DNA of 64,000 bases, from the NCBI RefSeq assembly GCF_007954355.1, contig NZ_VOLR01000021.1, forward strand, positions 17,069 through 81,068, given 5' to 3'. This DNA comes from Colwellia hornerae (lineage in GTDB: Bacteria > Pseudomonadota > Gammaproteobacteria > Enterobacterales > Alteromonadaceae). Position numbers and translations under genes: made by a program. The notes beneath the pieces were generated by a model. It had not been told where the DNA came from. It saw only the letters and a list, made by a program, of their open reading frames with translations, and did no database searches. Below, piece by piece: positions 17,112-26,610 of this stretch; positions within the stretch are counted from its first letter, which is position 1, and each line of letters opens with the position of its first letter.

Positions 17112-17715
17112 TGTTTGTTTTACTTACATCACGAGAATGAGGATATTTATCTATCATGGCATCAATAGCCTGATAAATTTTCACTTGCACCTCTCTACTG
17201 TTATCGGTTTTAGCATTAATTTTCAAAGGGTAAACACTTCGCCAAACTGAACGCTTTTGTTCAGGGTCTATAACATCAATAATTAAACTTCCCGGTATGG
17301 TTTGCCATTGTTTTTTGTCAGCTTGCGCTTCACCGCCACGCAAACAAAGCGAACAATAAAGTACCCCTTTATTATAGGTTAATAATTCCTTAGCGTTCTC
17401 ATTAACAAGGTGATAGGTAATCACGATATCAGCATCATCTAGCGTATTATAAATAAAACCATTCTTATCTAATACTTGCTCTATGGCTAATTCAATACTG
17501 TTACGCGTGGTATAACTAATATTTTGAAACTGGCCAAAGTCAGAGTTACGCTTATAAAAAGCGTAGCTGCTTACCTTTGAAAAATTAAAGTTGGTTTGAT
17601 ATTTTGAAATGGCCGGTTGATATGAGGTACAACCTGAGAGCATTAGTGCTGAAAAGCATAGCAAGGTTATTAAAAAAATAAGCTGAGAAGATACTGGTTG
17701 GCTATTTTTAATCAA
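17104..17715 (-). CDS. DUF4136 lipoprotein
   Basis: A 203-residue lipoprotein. The signal peptide ends in LMLSGC, a good lipobox with Cys29, and serine/threonine follow, so outer-membrane sorting is likely. The body matches the DUF4136 pattern: NFNFSKVSSYAFY, then a segment of DDADIVITYHL type near residues 95-105 and a C-terminal SREVQVKIYQAIDAMIDKYP helix, split here as SREVQVKIY and QAIDAMIDKYP. Members are small periplasm-facing lipoproteins of unknown function. It overlaps the next gene downstream (the single-pass membrane protein) by 8 bp. Confidence 0.8.
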   Translation of the reverse strand: MIKNSQPVSSQLIFLITLLCFSALMLSGCTSYQPAISKYQTNFNFSKVSSYAFYKRNSDFGQFQNISYTTRNSIELAIEQVLDKNGFIYNTLDDADIVITYHLVNENAKELLTYNKGVLYCSLCLRGGEAQADKKQWQTIPGSLIIDVIDPEQKRSVWRSVYPLKINAKTDNSREVQVKIYQAIDAMIDKYPHSRDVSKTNNA

Positions 17716-17827
17716 GAATAAAAGGCATAGATAATGAAAATAATAACTTTAGCCTACCCTGCTGAAAAAAAATTACAACTATTTGCGCGAGTAATAAAAT
17801 GACAGCAGAGGGTTTTTTGTAAATAAC

Positions 17828-18349
17828 TTACATCAACACAGATAAATCAACTTGGGTAAAATCAATGACTTTTCCACCGAATTCAGCAGCGAAGGCTTGC
17901 GCATCTTTTTGTTTACTAAAGCTTGCCAGTGTTTTACCCATGGCTCCAGTTTTAATTGAGCCAGCAACGAACCATGCGCTGTGGGCATCAATAAAGTATT
18001 GATCTTTTGGTGTTTCCCACGGTGACTTGCTCATATCGTGCACTAACATAGTGGTAACATTTCGCTTATTCTCTGGGTCTAAGTAAAAACTAAACATATC
18101 ACGGGTCGAGCAAAACTTTTTCACGCTATTGCCTTCAGCTTGAGTAAGACCCTTTCTAAATAATTCCCCTTTAGGACCACTAAAGTTTGAAATTAACATA
18201 CCGCATAAATGGCATTCATCAGCAGACTCTATTGCCACCGCGTCATGTAACGATTGGACGACCTCGTCATTTTTAGAACACGCAGACAGTAGTACAGCCA
18301 ACAATAAGGTCATCAATAAAACGAGTAAATTAGGTTTAAAAGTATTCAT
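17828..18349 (-). CDS. nosL: NosL copper-binding lipoprotein
   Basis: A 173-residue lipoprotein (lipobox LLSAC) whose copper site is visible in DECHLCGMLISNF. NosL binds Cu(I) and hands it to the NosDFY machinery for assembly of the tetranuclear CuZ centre of nitrous oxide reductase. The ATG overlaps the TAA of nosY by one base (TAATG), so it is translationally coupled. A longer in-frame start inside nosY would destroy the signal peptide. It is the last gene of the nosRZDFYL run, and no ApbE-like gene follows. Confidence 0.92.
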   Translation of the reverse strand: MNTFKPNLLVLLMTLLLAVLLSACSKNDEVVQSLHDAVAIESADECHLCGMLISNFSGPKGELFRKGLTQAEGNSVKKFCSTRDMFSFYLDPENKRNVTTMLVHDMSKSPWETPKDQYFIDAHSAWFVAGSIKTGAMGKTLASFSKQKDAQAFAAEFGGKVIDFTQVDLSVLM

Positions 18350-19167
18350 TAGAGTGTTTTTTTCCTGAAAATAAAAATGGCAATAACGATAGGTACAATG
18401 ACCCATGCGAGTAAAATACTAAACAATTGCCCTTGCGACAAACTCGACTTTATAGCAATCGCTAAAGCGCCATTAACATCGCCACTATCTAAACCGGCAA
18501 GATTAACCAGTCTAAATATATCGGCTGGGTTTAGCATCATTAATTGGGTGAGTCCCTGCTGGCTAATGCCTTGTTCGACACCGACCAATAACGCCAGCAG
18601 CGCCAGATCAAAAACTAACGCAAAGAAAAACCAAGTGATTAAAGCAAAACCCGCTGCTTTTGATTTTTCACTTACCGATAAACTGATCAAATAAGCGATG
18701 GCGGTAAAACTTAAACCTAACAAAACAGCACTACCAATAAAGGTAGCAAAGACATTAAAAACCGCACTGTCGTTTAGTTGATAATATAAAATTAGCGCAG
18801 ACGAGCCAAACCCCAAAAGAGTTGCAAGAGCAATAATACCACCTTGTCCTAGAAACTTACCTAATAACAGTTGGCTTTTACTTAAGGGATAAGTCAACAG
18901 CAATAACAAGGTACCGCTTTCTTGTTCACCAACAAAGCTGTCGTAACTGAGCAGCAATGCTATTAATGGAATAAGAAAAACCGCTAAACTGGCCAGACTC
19001 GCTATCGTTGTTGATAAAGAGGTTACGCCTACGGTCCCTGACGCTGCAGCACCAAAATAGGTTAAACCAATAGACAAAATAGCAAAAATAACGGTAATTG
19101 ACACTAGCCAACGGTTACGTAAACCATCATGAAATTCTTTGTTGGCAACGGCTAATATTTGTTTCAT
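18349..19167 (-). CDS. nosY: NosY ABC transporter permease
   Basis: A 272-residue integral membrane protein with six predicted helices. The N-terminus (ILAVANKEFHDGLRNRWL) is the typical NosY amphipathic entry, and SFVGEQESGTLLLLLTYPLS after the second helix is the conserved coupling region of ABC-2 type permeases. NosY forms the membrane part of the NosDFY complex, which energises maturation of the CuZ site of NosZ, probably by moving mechanical work to periplasmic NosD. Its start overlaps the nosF stop by one base, and its stop overlaps the nosL start. Confidence 0.92.
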   Translation of the reverse strand: MKQILAVANKEFHDGLRNRWLVSITVIFAILSIGLTYFGAAASGTVGVTSLSTTIASLASLAVFLIPLIALLLSYDSFVGEQESGTLLLLLTYPLSKSQLLLGKFLGQGGIIALATLLGFGSSALILYYQLNDSAVFNVFATFIGSAVLLGLSFTAIAYLISLSVSEKSKAAGFALITWFFFALVFDLALLALLVGVEQGISQQGLTQLMMLNPADIFRLVNLAGLDSGDVNGALAIAIKSSLSQGQLFSILLAWVIVPIVIAIFIFRKKTL

Positions 19168-20123
19168 TAACGGGGCTCCTTAGCAATATTTTTATGCTCG
19201 ATATGGTCAGCTAAATGGCGTGATAAATAAAACTGATAAACTTGCTCTAAATTGGCTGAATCAACCCTGACATCTTTAATCGCTTGATAACTCAGTAATT
19301 GACGCAAAGTCGCTAATTTATCTTGCTCAGGTACTGTCAATAAATCACGATGATTGTCATCTAATAAAAATTTAGCCAATTGTCGGTCGTCTTGAAGCGA
19401 ACCATTTAAACCTTCAACTTTGATGGTAACGGGCAAGGCGGCTGCTTGGCGTAACTCTGCTAACGAAGCCATAGCAAGTACTTTACCGGAAGATAATATC
19501 ATCGCTCGGTCAATATGTTGTTCAACACCGGGTAAAACATGTGAACATAAAATAACACTGGTTCCTTGGCTTTTTAGATCATCAACCGTTTTATAAAAAT
19601 CAGCAGTTGCGATAGGATCTAAGCCAACAGTGGGCTCATCAAGTAACAACAGTGCTGGATTGCCAATAAAGGCCTGTGCTAGCCCTAAACGTTGCCTCAT
19701 CCCTTTTGAATACGTTTTAACTTGCCGTTTCATAGCATGAGCAACCCCAACTTGCTCGAGTAAAGCCATTGCATGTTTTTTGTCAAAGCCCTTAAGTTTA
19801 GCAAAATAACTTAGGACTTCTAAACCGGTTAATTGCTCATAGAAACTAACATTTTCAGGTAAGTAACCGATTTTCGCGCGCATGTGCCAAGCTTCTTTAG
19901 AGTCTGGTGCCATCCCCATCACTTCAACACTGCCATGACTTGGCGTAATAACGCCAAGAATAAGCTTCATCATGGTGGTTTTACCCGCACCATTATGACC
20001 AAAAAGCCCTAAAACTTCTCCCTGCGAAAGTTGCATATCAACAGAATCTAGTGCTGTTAATTTTGGATATTTTTTACCCACGTTAGTCAGTTTAACCAGA
20101 GGTGTTTTATCTGTAGTGTTCAT
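19167..20123 (-). CDS. nosF: NosF ABC transporter ATPase
   Basis: A 318-residue ATP-binding subunit. Walker A is GHNGAGKTT (near residue 42), the signature is YSKGMRQRLGLAQA, Walker B is LLLLDEPTVGLD and the switch histidine is CSHVLPG. It drives the NosDFY complex. AAGGA lies nine bases before the chosen ATG; a TTG one codon earlier is also possible. The C-terminal 85 residues (after ILSSGKVLAMASL) are longer than a minimal ATPase, as is normal for NosF. The nosD stop is only 12 bp upstream. Confidence 0.93.
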   Translation of the reverse strand: MNTTDKTPLVKLTNVGKKYPKLTALDSVDMQLSQGEVLGLFGHNGAGKTTMMKLILGVITPSHGSVEVMGMAPDSKEAWHMRAKIGYLPENVSFYEQLTGLEVLSYFAKLKGFDKKHAMALLEQVGVAHAMKRQVKTYSKGMRQRLGLAQAFIGNPALLLLDEPTVGLDPIATADFYKTVDDLKSQGTSVILCSHVLPGVEQHIDRAMILSSGKVLAMASLAELRQAAALPVTIKVEGLNGSLQDDRQLAKFLLDDNHRDLLTVPEQDKLATLRQLLSYQAIKDVRVDSANLEQVYQFYLSRHLADHIEHKNIAKEPR

Positions 20124-20135
20124 CAATTTATATCC

Positions 20136-21578
20136 TTAATGCTCTGCGTGTTGCAGATCAGCAGATTGATTATCTGCCGTGTCAGTTTTTAGTGCCTCGG
20201 CATTAATTTTTTGTACTTTTGAGATAGATTCATCAGTATTTTGATGGTGTGGTGATGACATCAACGGAAAACTGTCCTTCACACCGGGTGGTTTTAGCAC
20301 GGGAAATTGACGTTGCACCCAACGTAGAATAATAATCGCCGGGCTGTCCATCAACATTTTCATTTCTGGGTATTGCCAAACCAACTTGTCAATACCATCG
20401 TTTGGTTCAAACATCACATCGCCAATGTTATCGTTATTCATGTCCCAACCGAGGTAATTACTCCAGTAATTCCCTTTACCCTCCATACTCCACTCTTGCT
20501 TTTTATTGGAAACGTACTTCACTTGTGTGGGGTTATTAATAAAACTGTTACCATAAATTTTAATGTTTTCTGAACCAGCCGTTAAATGAATGCCTATTTC
20601 AGCGCCTTCCACAAGATTGTTTCTTAAGGTGTTATAACCTGAATTATAAACAAAGAGCCCTTTACCATCACGGCCTAATACTTTATTTTCAGGCTTTGTC
20701 CAAACACGTTTAACAACATTATTACTGATAGTTGACTGTGTTATATAATTAAATAAAAAACCATAGTCTTCACTGTCTATCGTGGTATTACCGCTGATAA
20801 TTAATCGCCTAGAACTCATTAGCGCATAGCCAGCTCGCGTGTTATAAGCAAAATTATTAATCACCGAATTGTCGTATGAATACATATAATGAATGCCGTA
20901 TCGTAAGTCGTGCAGGGTATTATTTTCTAAAATATTCTCTTGACTAGAAATAATATAAAGCCCATCACGGGTGTTAAATATTTCATTTCCTCGGACTTCA
21001 GCATGTTTCACGATAGAAAGCTGAATACCGTTACCTCTATCGGCTGAACGTAAGCTCAAATTACCTTCAACGGTATTATTAAGAACTTTTATGTGTTCGC
21101 TTTTTTGTAACCAAATACCAAAGCCATCACCTTTAAGCTTGTTATTTTCAATTACGATATGGCTGGATTTTTTTTCAGAATAAATAGCAGAATGCTGCTC
21201 AGTAAGGTTACTTCCCCAATTAACTATGGTGAGGTTTTTTATAGTGATGTTAGAGTTTTTCAGTAGCAAGGCATGACCATCACCTTGCGCATCAATAATC
21301 ACTTTGCCTAAATCATCTTGTTGGGCTGAAAGTGTAATGGCATGATCAATAATAAAATTGCCTAAATAAAGACCGGGAGCAAGAAGGACAACATCACCAT
21401 CAACGGCTTTATCAAGCTGTTGTTGTAAATTATCTTGTGGCGTCAGCTTAATATTTTCAGCAGAAAGAGGCTTAATAAAAAGACAAAATAGACTAATAAA
21501 TATAAACGCTGATTTGCATTTCACCAAGGGAAAACCACCAAAAATCAATAATATTTGTAAGTAAAAAGAGCATATCAC
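20136..21578 (-). CDS. nosD: NosD periplasmic beta-helix protein
   Basis: A right-handed parallel beta-helix protein of up to 480 residues. Repeated short turns with Asn ladders (IVIENNKLKGDGFGIWLQ, VRGNEIFNTRDGLYI, ILENNTLHDLRYGIHYMYS, ISGNTTIDSEDYGFLF) are typical of NosD/CASH domains. In the nos system it interacts with NosZ during CuZ assembly. The signal peptide is KCKSAFIFISLFCLFIKPLSA. With the GTG at 21578 a 17-residue leader precedes it; a GTG at 21527 with GGTGG upstream would begin directly at the signal peptide and may be the true start. About 60 residues at the C-terminus are hydrophilic and probably disordered. Confidence 0.9.
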   Translation of the reverse strand: MICSFYLQILLIFGGFPLVKCKSAFIFISLFCLFIKPLSAENIKLTPQDNLQQQLDKAVDGDVVLLAPGLYLGNFIIDHAITLSAQQDDLGKVIIDAQGDGHALLLKNSNITIKNLTIVNWGSNLTEQHSAIYSEKKSSHIVIENNKLKGDGFGIWLQKSEHIKVLNNTVEGNLSLRSADRGNGIQLSIVKHAEVRGNEIFNTRDGLYIISSQENILENNTLHDLRYGIHYMYSYDNSVINNFAYNTRAGYALMSSRRLIISGNTTIDSEDYGFLFNYITQSTISNNVVKRVWTKPENKVLGRDGKGLFVYNSGYNTLRNNLVEGAEIGIHLTAGSENIKIYGNSFINNPTQVKYVSNKKQEWSMEGKGNYWSNYLGWDMNNDNIGDVMFEPNDGIDKLVWQYPEMKMLMDSPAIIILRWVQRQFPVLKPPGVKDSFPLMSSPHHQNTDESISKVQKINAEALKTDTADNQSADLQHAEH

Positions 21579-21658
21579 CTTTTAATGATATGCCCTTGAT
21601 CTGGATTAACTTCGTTAGACGTTAAGCCTATTAAAACTATAATGGACTTAACTTAGCA

Positions 21659-23551
21659 CTAAGCTTCAACCAACATACGACCGCGCATTTCCATGTGTAA
21701 CGCATGACAGAACCAATTACAGTAATACCAATAAACACCGGGTTTATTTGCCATAAAAGTAATAGAGGCAGTCGCTTGTGGACCAATTTCCATTTGCGCG
21801 CCGTGATCAGTCATACAAAAACCGTGGGTTACATCTTCTACTTTGTCAAGGTTAGTCACGATAACAGTCACTTCATCACCTAACTTCACTTTAAATTCAG
21901 TCATACCGTAAGTTGGCGCGATTGAGGTCATGTAAACGCGTACTTTTTTACCATCACGAATAATTTTGTTTTCAGAGTAAACATCTACGCCATCACGTTT
22001 TGCTATAGCAATGGTTTCCGCAAACATTGGATCCGTACGAGGCCATAATTTTAATGGTTTCATTTTAGTGCGGTGCACCATCATACAGTCATGCGGTTCA
22101 GCAAATGCCGGTCCATCGTGAACAATTTTCATTTCATCACCTGAAATGTCAATTAATTGATCGTTTTCTGGACGTAAAGGACCAACAGGTAAGAATCTAT
22201 CTTTAGAAAACTTACATAAAGAGACTAACCATTTACCATCGGCATCACGTGTTTCTCCCATTGTAGTGTGGTTGTGACCGGGTTGGTAATGAACGTCTAG
22301 CTTTTGACGAATATAGTTCACTTTCTTACCGTTGTGCGCATCAATAGCGTCTTGGACATTCCACTTAGCAATCTGGCTATCAAGAAATAATGTTGTGTAC
22401 GCATTACCTTTGTTATCAAATGCGGTATGAAGTGGACCTAAACCTAATTCCGGTTCAGCAATAATCGTATCACGCGGTTTAATTTCATCAGCAAACAATG
22501 CATCTAATTTTTTAATTGAGATAATTGAAACGGTTGGTGATAATTTACCGTTAGCGATGAAGTACTCGCCATTAGGTGACGTGTTCAAGCCATGTGGTGA
22601 TTTAGGAACAGGAATATAACGCGTTAATTGAGAGCCTTTACGACCATCTAAAACCGGTACATTGTTACCATTATAGGTTTTGAATTTACCCGCCTTAACC
22701 GCGGCTTCACAACGCGCTAGACTAAATACAACAACATGATCGCGTTCAGATGTGATCATTTCACCTAAGCTCATCCCCATTTCTGAGTTGTAACATGTCG
22801 ATGCAAAATATTTTCCATCGTAATCAGCGTCGGTGTTATCTAAATTACCATCGACAATAACTTGGAAAGCCATTTCCATCGTTTCTGCATCAATCACGTT
22901 ATATATTGAACGATAAGTACTAACATCTTCCAAAGAGGCTTTACCGTCGTTGACAATTGGCACCTCAAATTCGCCATTACACACTATGTACTTGGTATAA
23001 GGGACTTTTTGTACACGTAAACCGTGAATCGCCTGTGTGTTAGGAACGGTAAGCATTTTATCCGTTTTCATTACATCACAGCGAATACGCGCTACACGTG
23101 TATTTGATTTATCGTTAATGAAAACATATTTACCGTTGTAACGACCGTCAGTCATACTCATATGAGGATGATGCGTATCACCAACCATAATGTTGGCACT
23201 GTCGCCTTTAATACGCTTTGACTCATTTGTTAAGCCCCAACCTGTCGCACTATCGATATTAAAGACCGGAATACGCATTAACTCACGCATTGATGGAATA
23301 CCCATAATACGCACTTCGCCGGATTGACCGCCAGACCAAAAACCATAGTATTCATCAAGGTCACCTGGATGAACAAATGCTTTGTTTTTTGAATATTCTG
23401 CAGCATTAGCCTTTGCCGTGCTCGCAAACATAGCTGCCGTCATTGGAGCAGCAACAACACCAGCACCTAATATCGCTGTTTTACCAAAAAACTTACGTCT
23501 ACCTATGTTCTCTAACTCTACGTTATTAGAGCTTTTATCGTCATTACTCAT
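21659..23551 (-). CDS. nosZ: Nitrous oxide reductase NosZ (Tat-exported)
   Basis: A 630-residue multicopper enzyme that reduces N2O to N2 in the periplasm. The N-terminus holds a Tat signal (GRRKFFGK, then a hydrophobic stretch to AKANA), as in clade I NosZ. Beta-propeller CuZ ligands are visible in DTHHPHMSM, SPHGLNTSPNGEY, GHNHTTMGET and EPHDCMMVH. The C-terminal cupredoxin carries the CuA site: HGFCMTDHG, then CNWFCHALHMEM. GGAG lies ten bases before the ATG. It follows nosR by 62 bp, so it is probably transcribed from the nosR promoter. Confidence 0.97.
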   Translation of the reverse strand: MSNDDKSSNNVELENIGRRKFFGKTAILGAGVVAAPMTAAMFASTAKANAAEYSKNKAFVHPGDLDEYYGFWSGGQSGEVRIMGIPSMRELMRIPVFNIDSATGWGLTNESKRIKGDSANIMVGDTHHPHMSMTDGRYNGKYVFINDKSNTRVARIRCDVMKTDKMLTVPNTQAIHGLRVQKVPYTKYIVCNGEFEVPIVNDGKASLEDVSTYRSIYNVIDAETMEMAFQVIVDGNLDNTDADYDGKYFASTCYNSEMGMSLGEMITSERDHVVVFSLARCEAAVKAGKFKTYNGNNVPVLDGRKGSQLTRYIPVPKSPHGLNTSPNGEYFIANGKLSPTVSIISIKKLDALFADEIKPRDTIIAEPELGLGPLHTAFDNKGNAYTTLFLDSQIAKWNVQDAIDAHNGKKVNYIRQKLDVHYQPGHNHTTMGETRDADGKWLVSLCKFSKDRFLPVGPLRPENDQLIDISGDEMKIVHDGPAFAEPHDCMMVHRTKMKPLKLWPRTDPMFAETIAIAKRDGVDVYSENKIIRDGKKVRVYMTSIAPTYGMTEFKVKLGDEVTVIVTNLDKVEDVTHGFCMTDHGAQMEIGPQATASITFMANKPGVYWYYCNWFCHALHMEMRGRMLVEA

Positions 23552-23613
23552 TACTCTTCTCCATTATGGTTAATTTTTTAATCTTTATTTCAAAGCTTAC
23601 TTTTATTTACTTG

Positions 23614-25746
23614 CTAACCGACATTTACCGTTTCTATTTCTGTTTCTTTATACTTTGCTTTTTTGCGCGCTAATTTTTTCAATGGCGGGCATTTCTCATC
23701 GTTAAAATAAGTGACTTGGCAATCGAGACAATAGTGACACTCGCGCATATTGATCACGCCATTAGGATCAATAGCTTGAATTTCACATTCTTTAGCGCAG
23801 GTTTTACACGGCTGACCACATTCCGGGCGACGACGTAACCAGCTAAATAAACGAATGCTATTACTGGTTGATAATGCAGCGCCTAATGGGCACAAGTAAC
23901 GACAAAAGAATTTGCGATTAAAGATATTGATAATCAAAAGTGCTGATGCATATAAAACAAATGGCCATTCTCGATCAAACTTTAATAAGAACGTGGTTTT
24001 AAAAGGTTCAACTTCAGCGAAATGCTCAGCCAATGATAATGATTCCATCGACAAACCAAAAAGTGCTAATAAAATAAGATATTTAATGGCCCATAATCTT
24101 TCATGAACGGCCCAAGGTAATTCAAATTGTGGTATTTTTATGTAGCGAGCAAAGATATTCATCAACTCTTGTAAGGCACCAAATGGGCACAACCAGCCAC
24201 AATAAACCGCCCGGCCCCATAAAATCATAGTAACGGCTGCCGCTCCCCATAAAATAAATATAATCGGGTCGAGTAAGAATAGATCCCAGGAAAAATCAGA
24301 CATTAAGGCTTGTAAGAAAGTAAACACATTGACCACAGACAACTGCCCACCCCATGACCAACCAATAAAGACGACGGTGATAATCAAAAACAAATGACGG
24401 AAGTTGTGCATAAAGGTTGGATGGCGTACCAATATATCTTGAAAAAACAAACTCATAACAACGATAGCAAGTAGAATTATCAAGATAATGACTTCAGCTT
24501 CTTTCTCTTGCCAAACTTCTTGAATCAAAGTTAACTCTGGCTCAGGATAAATAACAGCTGGGCGGTCAACGTATTTATCTAATGTATGATAATCGCCTTT
24601 AAAAGAGGTAAATAAGCTATCAACTGCGCCTAATTGGCGGCGAACAAGTAATTCTACCTGCCAATCAACCCCCGGGTTAAACTGATGCTTGCCGCGGACA
24701 ATAAATAATGACATTTCTTTAAATTTAGGTGCGCCAGCAATATAAAGATCAGTAACACGGTTATGATCTAAATCACGAAAGGCAAAGGCTTCGTTATTTT
24801 GTAGTATTTGAATACGATCAAAAATACCACCTCGCACATAACCCGACCCTTTATAGGAATAGCCATTTCCCAGCATGACAATGGCATGTTCATCTTCTTT
24901 GAGACTTCCCATTAGCCACTTATATTCACTATCGCCTAATAAGTTACGACCAACGGATGGAATATCTGCTTGAGCGAAGTAAATTTCAGCAAACAAGTCT
25001 TGTTTTTGCTTGTCACTCGCTTCATCAATATGTTCAACGCGAGTACCTATAAAAGCTTCATCTATGGCTTTTCTATTTAACGCTAATTTACGAATTGAAC
25101 CGTCACCAACCAGCGTTTGCCAATCAGCCTTGAGATAAAAGTCTGGATATATTGTCGACATTGGTTGAATAATGTCTTGGCTAGCTTTAATAATACCTAA
25201 GGAGCGAGCGACTTTAGTTGCCGCTTTAGTAATAGCGACATTCATCACCATGACGGTAACAGTTGCACCAGAAAGGCCATCAATATGGATTACACCTTCC
25301 TTGTTATTGCCACCGACCTTTAATCGGTCACTTACTTTTAAACCATTATATTGATCAGCAAATTCATAAAGTTTAGTTTCAGGGATACCTGCAAGAATAA
25401 TAGGCTCATGATGCTCGAGCACTTTTGCCCCTAAATAAACACCTAGAGGACTAATCGCTACCAACATGTTTACGGGTTCCCCCGAGTAGGCAGGCATTTT
25501 AGCTAAATCGTTAGTTTCAAAAGCATAGCCAATAATGTCTTTTTCTTTATATATGGTCCAAATTAATGGTTCACCTTGCTTATCTGATATTGATGTTGCT
25601 GCTGGAAATATTTCATGGATAAGCGGAATAGGGTCTTTAGGCGGGCTAACAAACAAAGCTTGTGCGGGCATGACTACAGATAAAAATGTCAAAAGCATTA
25701 GTAGTAAACTGTTAATTTTAGATGTATTCACTCTATTTTTAGCCAT
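23614..25746 (-). CDS. nosR: NosR flavo-iron-sulfur electron donor/regulator of N2O reduction
   Basis: A 710-residue membrane protein. The signal peptide (LLLMLLTFLSVVMPAQA) is followed by a periplasmic FMN-binding domain (residues about 40-200) with the flavinylation motif DGLSGATVTV. A middle domain and five or six membrane helices follow (about 415-630), with polyferredoxin-type CGWLCPFGA and CRYLCPLGA. Two [4Fe-4S] motifs lie at the C-terminus (CGQPCKTCAKEC and CHYCLDC). NosR is needed for nosZ expression and passes electrons to NosZ. The covalent FMN needs an ApbE-type transferase, which is not in the window. A class-II-like FNR promoter lies upstream. Confidence 0.96.
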   Translation of the reverse strand: MAKNRVNTSKINSLLLMLLTFLSVVMPAQALFVSPPKDPIPLIHEIFPAATSISDKQGEPLIWTIYKEKDIIGYAFETNDLAKMPAYSGEPVNMLVAISPLGVYLGAKVLEHHEPIILAGIPETKLYEFADQYNGLKVSDRLKVGGNNKEGVIHIDGLSGATVTVMVMNVAITKAATKVARSLGIIKASQDIIQPMSTIYPDFYLKADWQTLVGDGSIRKLALNRKAIDEAFIGTRVEHIDEASDKQKQDLFAEIYFAQADIPSVGRNLLGDSEYKWLMGSLKEDEHAIVMLGNGYSYKGSGYVRGGIFDRIQILQNNEAFAFRDLDHNRVTDLYIAGAPKFKEMSLFIVRGKHQFNPGVDWQVELLVRRQLGAVDSLFTSFKGDYHTLDKYVDRPAVIYPEPELTLIQEVWQEKEAEVIILIILLAIVVMSLFFQDILVRHPTFMHNFRHLFLIITVVFIGWSWGGQLSVVNVFTFLQALMSDFSWDLFLLDPIIFILWGAAAVTMILWGRAVYCGWLCPFGALQELMNIFARYIKIPQFELPWAVHERLWAIKYLILLALFGLSMESLSLAEHFAEVEPFKTTFLLKFDREWPFVLYASALLIINIFNRKFFCRYLCPLGAALSTSNSIRLFSWLRRRPECGQPCKTCAKECEIQAIDPNGVINMRECHYCLDCQVTYFNDEKCPPLKKLARKKAKYKETEIETVNVG

Positions 25747-25799
25747 GACTTAACGTTCTTTTATTTAATTTTTAATTCAGTAAACCTAAAGGGTGCTAC

Positions 25800-25816
25800 T
25801 GCGACAATATGTCGCA
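25800..25816. promoter_or_regulatory. Perfect palindrome over the predicted nosR start point
   Basis: TGCGACA-ATA-TGTCGCA, a 7-bp perfect inverted repeat. With the -10 element TAATAT (minus strand, 25817-25822) the start point falls near 25810, so this palindrome spans about -6 to +10 of the transcript. That position suits a repressor. The regulator is not identifiable from sequence. Confidence 0.45.
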
Positions 25817-25844
25817 TATATTACGCTCAAGGTGAAATAGTGAT

Positions 25845-25858
25845 CTGATGTAGATCAA
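25845..25858 (-). promoter_or_regulatory. FNR/DNR-type site upstream of nosR
   Basis: On the minus strand it reads TTGAT-CTAC-ATCAG, nine of ten matches to the FNR consensus TTGAT-N4-ATCAA. Its centre is 41.5 bp upstream of the start inferred from TAATAT, the standard class II position. This fits anaerobic activation of nosRZDFYL by FNR or an NO-sensing relative such as DNR. Confidence 0.7.
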
Positions 25859-25919
25859 TAAACAAAAGAAAAATAGCCCTAAAAAGTATAGGGTTAAAAC
25901 AAAAGTGCCATAAAATGAA

Positions 25920-26343
25920 CTAACAGTGAGCGTCTAAGAATAACGACAGTACCAGTAGTATCAAGAGTGGCTAACTTAACTGAGACAACTTAACTGAGAC
26001 AACCACAGTGCCGGTAGAGTAATGGTGGTGGTATTAATGCTGGTGGTAGTAATGGTAACAATAGTATCAATGGCGCCGGCAGTAGTAACAAAAGTAGCTA
26101 ACTTAACTGAGACAAACACAGTGCCGGTAGAGTAATGGTGGTGGTATTAATGCTGGTGGTAGTAATGCTGTTGGTATTAATGGTAACAATAGTATCAATG
26201 GCGCCGGCAGTAGTAGCAAAAGTAGCTAACTTAACTGAGACAACTTAACTGAGACGAACACAGTGCCGGTAGAGTAATGGTGGTGGTATTAATGCTGGTG
26301 GTATTAATGGTAACAATAGTATCAATGGCGGTAACTAGCATCA
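25920..26343. repeat. Degenerate repeat tract, Gly/Asn/Ser-coding in one frame
   Basis: Three copies begin near 26004, 26117 and 26259 with CACAGTGCCGGTAGAGTAATGG. They continue with GGTGGT/GGTATTAATG/GGTAGTAATG triplet-like units and end in TAGCTAACTTAACTGAGAC. Read on the plus strand, one frame gives Gly/Asn/Ser-rich peptides of up to about 24 residues broken by a stop at the end of each unit. No continuous gene is present. It may be a decayed low-complexity coding repeat or a purely DNA-level expansion. It fills most of the gap upstream of the nosR promoter. Confidence 0.6.
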
Positions 26344-26610
26344 CTATCGTATATGGATATCCGGCGTGGTATTAATGTCGCCGTCTTCACTTATTGTAGC
26401 TGGTGTACCATTTTTTAAAACAAGGACAGCACTACTGCCGCTCGATGTAAAACGAGTAAAGCGGAGTTCGTAACCATATTTAGTTAAACTTAGTGCAGCA
26501 AAACGTTGGGCTAGCGTCAATTGTTTCCAATTATTATCAGATTCTGGCTCACTGCCATCAAAATATTGTCGCCGTTCGATTAAGTTATTTCTCTCGGATT
26601 TATTTTCCAT
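26344..26610 (-). CDS. Small hypothetical protein
   Basis: Not recognised. From the internal methionine chosen here the product has 88 residues: a charged N-terminus (ENKSERNNLIERRQYFDG), then LTLAQRFAALSLTKYGYELRF and a C-terminal part that looks like two strands (SSAVLVLKNGTPATIS, DINTTPDIHIR). An in-frame start 13 codons earlier is possible. There is no signal peptide or membrane helix. It is divergent in context from nothing: it shares the minus strand with tyrS upstream and nosR downstream. I cannot infer a link with nitrous oxide respiration from sequence. Confidence 0.5.
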   Translation of the reverse strand: MENKSERNNLIERRQYFDGSEPESDNNWKQLTLAQRFAALSLTKYGYELRFTRFTSSGSSAVLVLKNGTPATISEDGDINTTPDIHIR

